DNA from: an uncultured Parvularculaceae bacterium
GTDB lineage: Bacteria > Pseudomonadota > Alphaproteobacteria > Caulobacterales > Parvularculaceae
DNA length: 64,000 bases
NCBI GenBank assembly: GCA_913055785.1
Contig: CAJXLJ010000008.1
Location: forward strand, 30,651-94,650
Direction of reading: 5' to 3'
Each line of letters starts with the position of its first letter. Position 1 is the first letter of the stretch. Positions 36,151 through 42,983 of this stretch are shown one piece after another. The position numbers and the translations under genes are program-made. The notes beneath the pieces are model-generated. The model was not told where the DNA came from and made no database searches. It worked only from the letters and a program-made list of their open reading frames with translations.

Positions 36151-37011
36151 ATGGTTCGCGTAGTGCTTATGGCCGATGAAGCGAAACCACCTTCCGTCTG
36201 GACGAACCCGAACCATGTTGATGGGGATGCATCGCGACGTGTTGCAGAGGCGAGTCTTCGCGGCAATGATCTTCGCCGAAAAGCCGCAAGCGGTTTGGCG
36301 CTAGGCACGTTCCTGATTGAATTTCCGTGTCCGGAAACCGTTTCAGCGATGGCGCTCGCTGGGTTTGACTTCGTCGTACTCGACATGGAGCACTCCTCTC
36401 TTGATTTCCAGCAACTCGACCGTTTGATCGCCGCTGCGCAAGTTGCGGGCATTCCCGCCATCGTTCGCCCTTGGTCGAATGACCCTGCATTGATCGGAAA
36501 GATTTTGGATTTAGGCGCAAACGGCGTCATGGCTTCGCATGTCGATACTGCTGAAAAGGCGCGGAACGTTGTATCTGCAGCTCGATTCACGCCGTATGGC
36601 GAGCGTGGCTTTTCTCCGCTTACTAAGTACGATTTCTCTAAAAACCCGCTCAAGGAGCTTTCACAAGCCGCCTATGTGATTGTGCAGGTTGAAGGCGCTG
36701 CCGGAATTCAAAACGTGGAGTCTATTGCGAATGTCAGCGGCGTCGATTCGATCTTTATCGGTCCCTATGATTTATCTTTATCGCTTGGCCTGCAACCAGG
36801 CGGCGCGGAAGTTTATAAGGAAGCAGCCGGTATAGCTGAGCGCATAACGTCCAGCGTTTCGCTCGGCATTTATGTGGATGATCCGCAGGTCAGCGCTCAT
36901 TGGAGTGAAATCGGATTCGCTGTCCAGTGTGTGAGCTTTGACGGTCGTATGTTTGCTGACGGCGCCCGCAGAATTACGCAAAACATAAAACGTCCGAGAG
37001 GAGTAGAGTGA
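36151..37011 (+). CDS. HpcH/HpaI-family aldolase
   Basis: A 286-residue class II (metal-dependent) pyruvate aldolase. Family landmarks: GTFLIEFPCPETVSAMALAG, FVVLDMEHSSLDFQQ, the LDLGANGVMASHVDT segment, the metal ligand Glu in VQVEGAAGIQNVESIA, and the Asp in IFIGPYDLSLSLG. Members cleave 2-keto-3-deoxy acids to pyruvate plus an aldehyde; for 2-keto-3-deoxy-fuconate the aldehyde would be L-lactaldehyde. The start is uncertain (36151 or 36169); neither has an ideal ribosome site. The stop overlaps the hydratase start by four bases. Confidence 0.85.
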   Translation: MVRVVLMADEAKPPSVWTNPNHVDGDASRRVAEASLRGNDLRRKAASGLALGTFLIEFPCPETVSAMALAGFDFVVLDMEHSSLDFQQLDRLIAAAQVAGIPAIVRPWSNDPALIGKILDLGANGVMASHVDTAEKARNVVSAARFTPYGERGFSPLTKYDFSKNPLKELSQAAYVIVQVEGAAGIQNVESIANVSGVDSIFIGPYDLSLSLGLQPGGAEVYKEAAGIAERITSSVSLGIYVDDPQVSAHWSEIGFAVQCVSFDGRMFADGARRITQNIKRPRGVE

Positions 37012-37832
37012 CACATCCATCACACAGTCATGACAAGGTGGCCAAACTTGCAGAGATGCTCTGGCAAGCTGAAGTTGCGTGCACGCCGGTTGCGCCGATT
37101 ACCGATACGCACCTGGACGTAACGCTTTCGGATGCATACGCGATTCAGCAATATAATATTGAGCGGCGGATTAGTACGGGAGATCGTATCGTCGGCCACA
37201 AAATTGGCCTGACGGCTAAAGCCATGCAGGTCCTATTTGGGGTGGATGAACCCGACTACGGCCATTTGCTACAATCGATGATCCATCCTGAAAATGAACC
37301 CCTGGATTTATCCAAGTTTATTGATCCTCAAATTGAGGTTGAACCGGCATTCGTGCTGAAAAAAGACCTAAAAGGTCCTGATGTGGATATTGAAGCCGTT
37401 CTTGACGCCACGGAATACGTCACGGTTTGTTTTGAGATTATCGATTCACGCATTACGGACTGGCGGATAAAACTGCAGGATACTGTTGCCGACAATGGTT
37501 CTTCCGCCCTTGTGGTGCTTGGGAAAGCGAGGGTGCCTGCGCGGGATATAAAGCTCGACACTCTTGAAACGACATTAGAGATCGACGGTGAGACCGTTGA
37601 AACCGGAACCACCGAAGCGATACTTGGTCATCCGGCGAACGGCGTCGCCTGGCTCGCTAATAAAATCAGCGAATTTGGCGTTGGCTTATCGGCGGGCGAT
37701 ATTGTCTTGCCTGGCACATGTACAAAGTCGCGTCGTATGGCTGGAGCAAGGGAAGCGGTCGGTCGGATTGCCGGCTTAGATGAAGTGCGCCTCGCCATGA
37801 AGGGCGAGCCGACCGTCCATAACCAGCGCTGA
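37008..37832 (+). CDS. 2-keto-4-pentenoate hydratase/FAH-fold enzyme (MhpD-like)
   Basis: A 274-residue protein starting at a GTG that overlaps the aldolase stop (GTGA). It shows DAYAIQQYNIERRISTGDRIVGHKIGLT, then the metal-site EVEPAFVLKKDL, YVTVCFEIIDSRI and LSAGDIVLPGTCT, all typical of the hydratase/decarboxylase family of meta-cleavage pathways. Those enzymes add water to 2-oxo-pent-4-enoate. No ring-cleavage dioxygenase is present here, so it more likely hydrates or dehydrates a sugar-derived 2-keto-3-deoxy acid feeding the coupled aldolase. Confidence 0.82.
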   Translation: MTHPSHSHDKVAKLAEMLWQAEVACTPVAPITDTHLDVTLSDAYAIQQYNIERRISTGDRIVGHKIGLTAKAMQVLFGVDEPDYGHLLQSMIHPENEPLDLSKFIDPQIEVEPAFVLKKDLKGPDVDIEAVLDATEYVTVCFEIIDSRITDWRIKLQDTVADNGSSALVVLGKARVPARDIKLDTLETTLEIDGETVETGTTEAILGHPANGVAWLANKISEFGVGLSAGDIVLPGTCTKSRRMAGAREAVGRIAGLDEVRLAMKGEPTVHNQR

Positions 37833-37850
37833 GCGCACAGGAGAGAATGA

Positions 37851-38312
37851 ATGAGGGATACAAGCGCGGCAGGCCTTGAGGCTACTATCCGTGAATACTT
37901 TGACGGCTGCAATGAAGCGGACATTGACAAGATGCTTGGCTGTTTTGAGCCGGAAGCTTGTCACTATTTTCCGGCGGGCGCCCCTCAGGGCACATTTGCC
38001 GGCGCTAGAACTATTGCGGAAGGATGGGTGAAAGCAGTCAACACGCTGGGCTCAATCTGGACAATTGACCGAATTGTAGTCGATGCTGCAAAGCGCGAAG
38101 CGGTGATCGAATGGACCCATTTTAAGCCCAAAGTTGGCGTCTATCTACGCGGCGATGAATGGTATGTCTTTTCTGAGCGCGGACTTATTACTGAAATCCG
38201 CGCTTATTATGCCTGTCCAACGATACCGGAGCCCGTGCAAAACCACATGATTGGCGATTTTGATTACGAAGGCCTCGGTTATCCTATGGAGCCGCCTGTG
38301 ATTGATCGATGA
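37851..38312 (+). CDS. NTF2-like (SnoaL-type) small enzyme
   Basis: A 153-residue alpha+beta cone protein: IREYFDGCNEADIDKMLGCF, then PEACHYFPAGAPQGTFAGARTI, AVIEWTHFKPKVGVYLRGDEWYVF and ITEIRAYYACP. The family covers isomerases, dehydratases and lactone hydrolases; no specific activity can be read. GGAGAG precedes the ATG. It lies between the hydratase and the enolase-superfamily dehydratase in one co-directional operon. Confidence 0.75.
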   Translation: MRDTSAAGLEATIREYFDGCNEADIDKMLGCFEPEACHYFPAGAPQGTFAGARTIAEGWVKAVNTLGSIWTIDRIVVDAAKREAVIEWTHFKPKVGVYLRGDEWYVFSERGLITEIRAYYACPTIPEPVQNHMIGDFDYEGLGYPMEPPVIDR

Positions 38313-38347
38313 AGGCCATGCAAATAACCTCATGAATTGTTGATCAT

Positions 38348-39448
38348 ATGAAAATTACATCAGTTGATAGTTTTATTCTGGATGTGCCTGTCGGCCGGGA
38401 AATGGCTGACAGTATGCAGTCTGTTACCCAGCTTGAATTTGTCGGTGTGAATGTTGAAACGGATGCCGGCGTAACGGGGTCTGGTTATACTGTTACTGTC
38501 GGCGCCGGCGGCGAGGTCCTGAAGGCGGCGATCGATACGCTCTATGTCGAAGCATTGATAGGCCGGGACCCTGCGCATGTGCGTGAAATCTGGTCGGATC
38601 TTTATTTTGGAAAAGCTCATTGGATAGGGCGCGCCGGCGCGACAACCATGGCGCAATCAGCAATCGATATTGCGCTTTGGGATATTTTAGCGAAAGCAGC
38701 AGGGGAGCCCTTATGGCGATATCTGGGTGGAGCGTGCGTTGAAAATATTCCCATTTATAACACACACGCTGGCTGGCTTAACTTTTCTATAGACGAGCTA
38801 TGCGACGAAGCCCGTTTGTTGCTGGACCAAGGTTACCGGTCCATCAAAATGAAGGTGGGGCTCTCTGATATAGGAGAAGATATTCGCCGGGTTGCTGCTG
38901 TCCGCAAGGCTGTCGGCGACGATATTACGCTGATGGTCGACGCTAACCAGAAGTGGGACCTCCTCAAAGCGAAAGACGCTGTCAAACGACTTGCTAGTTT
39001 TAATTTGGGTTGGATCGAAGAACCAATGCACCCTGATGATATTTCGGGTCACGTGGCGTTGTGTGAAACGGCGGCGGCGCCGATTGCGCTTGGCGAGCAT
39101 GTTTATTCGACGCATGCATTTCATGAGTACCTTAGCCGAGACGGCGCAGACATCATTCAGGTTGATGTCTGCCGGATCGGCGGCGTTACGCCCTGGCTTG
39201 AAGTCGCTGCGATGGCGAACGCTTATGGGGTTCGCGTTTGTCCCCATGCCGGCGATCTGATGCAGGTGCATCAACACCTGGTGAAGACAATCCCTAATCG
39301 CTGGCTGCTCGAAGTGATTCCGATATGGGAAGAGGGACCGTTCGCGGAACAGATTAAGCTGGAAGACGGGTTCTGTATAATGCCTGAAGCGCCAGGCGCT
39401 TCGACGGCTTTTTCACCGAGCGCGGTTGAAAAATATAGACGCGCTTAA
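38348..39448 (+). CDS. Enolase-superfamily sugar-acid dehydratase (intact mandelate-racemase-type site)
   Basis: A 366-residue mandelate racemase-subgroup enzyme with a full catalytic set: K167-M-K169, metal ligands Asp198, Glu224 and Glu250, and the second base His300 in RVCPHAGD. This arrangement is that of acid-sugar dehydratases such as fuconate, rhamnonate or galactarate dehydratases. It would convert the aldonate from the lactonase step to a 2-keto-3-deoxy acid for the aldolase. It is shorter than the classical L-fuconate dehydratase (about 440 residues), so the exact sugar acid is open. Confidence 0.85.
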   Translation: MKITSVDSFILDVPVGREMADSMQSVTQLEFVGVNVETDAGVTGSGYTVTVGAGGEVLKAAIDTLYVEALIGRDPAHVREIWSDLYFGKAHWIGRAGATTMAQSAIDIALWDILAKAAGEPLWRYLGGACVENIPIYNTHAGWLNFSIDELCDEARLLLDQGYRSIKMKVGLSDIGEDIRRVAAVRKAVGDDITLMVDANQKWDLLKAKDAVKRLASFNLGWIEEPMHPDDISGHVALCETAAAPIALGEHVYSTHAFHEYLSRDGADIIQVDVCRIGGVTPWLEVAAMANAYGVRVCPHAGDLMQVHQHLVKTIPNRWLLEVIPIWEEGPFAEQIKLEDGFCIMPEAPGASTAFSPSAVEKYRRA

Positions 39449-39466
39449 AGTGCGCAGGAGGAAATT

Positions 39467-40345
39467 GTGGGTGATTTTTTTGCGACGGGATTAGGCTTCC
39501 CTGAAGGTCCCGTCCGTCTGGCTGACGGGTCGTTCCTGATCGTAGAGATGGCGCCTGAAACGGGTTGGGTGGCCCACATTTCAAGCGACGGAAAAGAAAA
39601 ACGCGTTATTGCAACAACGGGAAGGCCGAACGGTTTGGCGGTTGATCGAGACGGTGCGATTTGGGTGGCGGAGACGAGCCAGCGAGCGCTGCTGAAGATG
39701 CAAATGGACGGAAGTTATGAGATCGCGGTGGATAGATGTGACGAGGAAATATTTCTATTTCTGAACGACGTCGCGCTTGGCCCGAATGGGCGAATATATT
39801 TTACCGACTCCGGCATCGAAATGGAAACAGTCGCTCCAAAAGGGGAGCTTCATCCCGACTTCCGGTCTCTCGACTATGACGGGCGTATTTTCGAATTTGA
39901 CCCTGTAACGAGGAACGTTCGCTGTATCGATCGGGGATTTCAATTCACAAACGGGCTCGCTTTCTCTCCGAAAGGAGATCTCTATATCAATGAGACGCTA
40001 ACCGGTAATATTTACCGCTATGAGAGTCGCGGTTGCAAATTCGACAAGCCTCGCGAAATATTCGGAAACGTCATTGAAAGGTACAATGCAGCCGAGCTCA
40101 AAGGACCTGACGGAATGAAGTTCGCCAAAAACGGCTCTCTATTTGTTTGTGTATTCGGGCAGGGCGACGTGACAGTGCTCGATAAGCGCGGGAAAGTTTC
40201 CAAGCGCATTAAGACAACTGGCGGCGTGCCGACAAACCTTACTTTTGGAGCGCCTGGTGAAAAGAGCATTTATGTGACGGAAGTCGAGCAGGGCGTTCTT
40301 GAAAAAATCAAAGTGGGCGTCGACGGGCTTCCCTTGCACGCCTAG
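39467..40345 (+). CDS. SMP-30/gluconolactonase-family lactonase
   Basis: A 292-residue six-bladed beta-propeller starting at GTG with AGGAGG upstream. Metal-site residues are in GFPEGPV (Glu), PNGLAVDRDG (Asn), FLNDVALGPNG and FTNGLAFSPKGDLYI. Family members hydrolyse sugar lactones to aldonates. It is the second lactonase in the locus, next to a sugar-acid dehydratase; the two may serve 1,4- and 1,5-lactones or different sugars. Its TAG overlaps the stop of the convergent enolase-family gene by four bases. Confidence 0.85.
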   Translation: MGDFFATGLGFPEGPVRLADGSFLIVEMAPETGWVAHISSDGKEKRVIATTGRPNGLAVDRDGAIWVAETSQRALLKMQMDGSYEIAVDRCDEEIFLFLNDVALGPNGRIYFTDSGIEMETVAPKGELHPDFRSLDYDGRIFEFDPVTRNVRCIDRGFQFTNGLAFSPKGDLYINETLTGNIYRYESRGCKFDKPREIFGNVIERYNAAELKGPDGMKFAKNGSLFVCVFGQGDVTVLDKRGKVSKRIKTTGGVPTNLTFGAPGEKSIYVTEVEQGVLEKIKVGVDGLPLHA

Positions 40346-41520
40346 TGTTTGCGTTTGCCTCGCCATGGGGCTTCCCCATCTTCCGGGGGGACCAAGTAGC
40401 GCCCTGCGCCTTCGCGGCGTGGAAATGGAAATGCGCCCTTTCCCTTCGGCGGATTATTCTGCAAGTCTTTTAGAATTGCTTCATCCACTTCAATGCCGAA
40501 TCCGGGCGCTTCAGATAAATGAATGAAGCCGTCTTCGATGTAGTTATCGAACTTCAGACAGTGTTCGCGCCCCGGATCAACGACTTCCATCATTGTGTGA
40601 TTGGGAAGCGCCGCAGCGACTTGCGCCATGAAGTTCGCCTGGCAATTCATCATGGACACCGGGATATTGTGCGCATGCGCCATGTTCGCGATTTGCCTGC
40701 AGCCGGTCACCCCTGAATGACCGCCCCAGAGATTGAGGATGTCGGCGGCTTGGTTGGCGATGATTGGGTAGACATCTGCGAGGCTTTTGAGGTTCTCTGC
40801 TGTCGCTACCGCGGTGCGCACTTGCTGAGACACGAGCCGCAATCCATCGTAATCCCAACGACGTGCAGGCTCCTCCGCCCAGATAAGGTCAAACTTTTCC
40901 TCAATTTTTGAGATGTAACGAACAGCTTGTTTTGGCGACCAATATTCGTTTGAGTCGATCATCAGGCCGGGCTTTTCGGATGCGATGCTTAGCGCATCAC
41001 GCATAATGTCCAGGCGTCGCATATCTGCATCCAGATCAAGACCGACTTTCAATTTCCCGCTGTCAACGCCTCTCTCCGCCATCCGTCTGTAGAAAGCGAA
41101 AAGGTCTTCATCGGACAAGCTATAATCAAGGCCGCTTGCATATGCTTTTACGCGGCCTTCATTGGCGCCAAGCGTGCGCCAGAGCGGCTCGCCGGCGATT
41201 TTAGCTTTCAGGTCCCACAGAGCCATATCGATAGCGCTGAAGGTCATGGTCGCGGCGCCTTCATTCCCGGCTTTGTGGAGCCAATCATTGATCTTGACCC
41301 ACAAGCCGACGACCTCTCGCGGGTCTTCTCCCTCTATCAAAGGAAACAGACTCTCGACGCCACCGCCGTAGCCGAGCGCTACGCCGGTTATGTTTTCATC
41401 TGTATCGAGAAACAAAACCGCAGCTGGTAAGATATTGACCCCGCTCGGCAGGTTTGCATCCGCTAGCTCGCGATCAAGCTTCATTGAATATACTTCGGAA
41501 CGAAAACCGGTGATTTTCAC
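40342..41520 (-). CDS. Enolase-superfamily protein lacking the C-terminal His
   Basis: A 392-residue mandelate racemase-type protein. It keeps K156-L-K158 in SGKLKVG, Asp189 with Asn191 in LMIDSNEYW, and Glu216/217 in WAEEPAR. At the place of the usual catalytic His the sequence is IPVSMMNCQAN, with no His, so only the Lys-side base is evident. That predicts a one-base syn-dehydration or epimerisation rather than full mandelate-racemase chemistry. It is followed on the same strand by no gene; upstream it overlaps a degenerate paralogue by four bases. Confidence 0.78.
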   Translation of the reverse strand: MKITGFRSEVYSMKLDRELADANLPSGVNILPAAVLFLDTDENITGVALGYGGGVESLFPLIEGEDPREVVGLWVKINDWLHKAGNEGAATMTFSAIDMALWDLKAKIAGEPLWRTLGANEGRVKAYASGLDYSLSDEDLFAFYRRMAERGVDSGKLKVGLDLDADMRRLDIMRDALSIASEKPGLMIDSNEYWSPKQAVRYISKIEEKFDLIWAEEPARRWDYDGLRLVSQQVRTAVATAENLKSLADVYPIIANQAADILNLWGGHSGVTGCRQIANMAHAHNIPVSMMNCQANFMAQVAAALPNHTMMEVVDPGREHCLKFDNYIEDGFIHLSEAPGFGIEVDEAILKDLQNNPPKGKGAFPFPRREGAGRYLVPPEDGEAPWRGKRKH

Positions 41521-42539
41521 TGCGGTCCGCCTTTGTTTTCGTTAGTATCGGGCCAGATCAGTCCCAGCCCGGGCGCATCTCCGGGGATGGCCCAGCCGTC
41601 ACGAATTTCAACGCAGCTTGTAAAGCCTCCTTTATGCTCCGGGCTGCAGACCTCAAGGCTCATGAAATAGGGAAGAGCGCCGGCGAAATGGGCGCCGATA
41701 TTTCCTGGTGCGTCTGCAATTATGACAGGTAATTCGTATCCGAAAGCTGCATCGGCGAGTTCGAGGACGCCTGTAATTCCATCGGTATCCACGCTGAGCT
41801 GGATAATATTGAGTCCTCTTGCGCGGAAATGCGGAAGAAAGCCTTCTCTTCCATAAACGCTCTTATCATTCATTACAGCGCCGCGAATTGAATTAGAGAT
41901 ACGCCGAACGCCATGTGCGTCCCACATTGGGCACGGCGCCTCGACAGCGATTATGTCGTGGCATCGTTCGAGCGCCTGAAGCGCTTGAGAAGTATCTTTG
42001 GGGGATGGCGGTGCGTTGATGGAAACAAGCAATGACGGCTGCTGTGCAGAAGCGTCAAGATTATCTTTCATAGCAACAATGCGCTCGGCGCTGTTATAAT
42101 CTCCTACTGAGATAGAGAGCTTGCCTTCTTGAAAGCCGAAAAGTTTTGTATGCGCTGAAAACCATGCGCCTATTTGCGCTGGCGACTGGTTTAATTTTCT
42201 AAAGCTTAGGTGTGCTTTTCCCCGCCTCTTGTCGCCGCCTATTCTTTTCCAAAGCGGTTCTGCGCCATGTTTTGCTTTTAAATCCCAAAGCGCAACATCA
42301 AGAGCCGCCGCCGCCTTGCGTTCATGTAATGAGTTTACAGTATGCTCGGTCATCCGGCGCCATAGCGACGTCGTTGCGCGGCCGTCACTTCCAACGAGAT
42401 AAGCTTTGGCGAGTTTTTCTGCAGCCGGGATGTGTATGTTTTCGACAAGCCATTCACCGGAAACTCCAGAGCTTGCTGTAACCGACAATCTGGAGTGCGC
42501 TGCAGAATATGGAGTGAAATTGACGGCGGTGATCTTCAT
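41517..42539 (-). CDS. Degenerate enolase-superfamily paralogue
   Basis: A 340-residue protein clearly built like a mandelate racemase: MKITAVNFTPYS start, the ALDVALWDLKAKHGAEPLWKRIGG helix region, and barrel strands. The active site is broken: K-L-S (140-142) replaces KxK, the metal-Asp strand reads LLVSINAPP (Ser173/Asn175), and the His strand reads PVIIADAP. Glu200 remains. It is not truncated or frameshifted and is translationally coupled to the following paralogue, so it may be a structural or regulatory partner rather than a pseudogene. Operator half-site G lies 47 bases upstream. Confidence 0.7.
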   Translation of the reverse strand: MKITAVNFTPYSAAHSRLSVTASSGVSGEWLVENIHIPAAEKLAKAYLVGSDGRATTSLWRRMTEHTVNSLHERKAAAALDVALWDLKAKHGAEPLWKRIGGDKRRGKAHLSFRKLNQSPAQIGAWFSAHTKLFGFQEGKLSISVGDYNSAERIVAMKDNLDASAQQPSLLVSINAPPSPKDTSQALQALERCHDIIAVEAPCPMWDAHGVRRISNSIRGAVMNDKSVYGREGFLPHFRARGLNIIQLSVDTDGITGVLELADAAFGYELPVIIADAPGNIGAHFAGALPYFMSLEVCSPEHKGGFTSCVEIRDGWAIPGDAPGLGLIWPDTNENKGGPQ

Positions 42540-42585
42540 ATAAGTGCTATCAATTTAACAACTCTGGATTGGGGAACAGACTTGT

Positions 42586-42597
42586 CTAACATGAGCT
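42586..42597. promoter_or_regulatory. GntR operator half-site G
   Basis: CTAACATGAGCT: the left arm is perfect, the right arm poor; 47 bases upstream of the degenerate enolase-family gene. Confidence 0.4.
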
Positions 42598-42704
42598 TCC
42601 AGTAAAGCGGTTTGCCGGATTAAGGCCTTTGCATAATGGGTATGCACGCGAACGTTCCCGATTTCTTAGAGGTAAAGTGGGGCAGTTCATGCGTTTCTTA
42701 GCAA

Positions 42705-42716
42705 ATAACATGTTAG
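42705..42716. promoter_or_regulatory. GntR operator, copy H
   Basis: ATAACATGTTAG, one mismatch from the consensus, midway in the divergent region. Confidence 0.7.
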
Positions 42717-42939
42717 AACTTTTTGGCTAGTCTAGCGGACAGGGGCTGAGCCCGTATACAAAGCGCGGTCCAGTATTGACTGGCTGGGGTGTGGGTGCGG
42801 CAAAGAAATTATAATAACCATATGAAAAACAATAACAAAAAAGCATACCAGCTCTTAGCGAGGACGCTCCGTGGATGGGAGAGTTGCATTCTTGAGACAG
42901 TTAGAAAAATGGAGAATGGCAGCGCTTGTGATATGATGA

Positions 42940-42951
42940 CTAACATGTTAG
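42940..42951. promoter_or_regulatory. GntR operator, copy I (perfect palindrome)
   Basis: CTAACATGTTAG, perfect, 32 bases before the TonB receptor start, a position that would overlap the promoter or early transcript and block transcription. Confidence 0.78.
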
Positions 42952-42983
42952 ATGGGGGGCGTAAATAGGGAGGTAGCTCAAAA

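Larger units (their letters stand above)
42540..42983. other. Divergent control region, enolase pair / TonB receptor
   Basis: About 440 bases without a supported gene. It contains three operator elements: half-site G (42586), copy H (42705-42716) and perfect copy I (42940-42951), and a GGGAGGT ribosome site for the receptor. Confidence 0.6.

Noticed and set aside
37008..37832. Aromatic meta-cleavage pathway
   Set aside because: The hydratase and aldolase families also occur there, but no extradiol dioxygenase, semialdehyde hydrolase or tautomerase is present; sugar-acid use fits the neighbours better.
41517..42539. Calling the degenerate enolase-family gene a pseudogene
   Set aside because: Reading frame is full length, coupled to its neighbour and has no internal stops or shifts, so it is kept as a probable non-catalytic protein.
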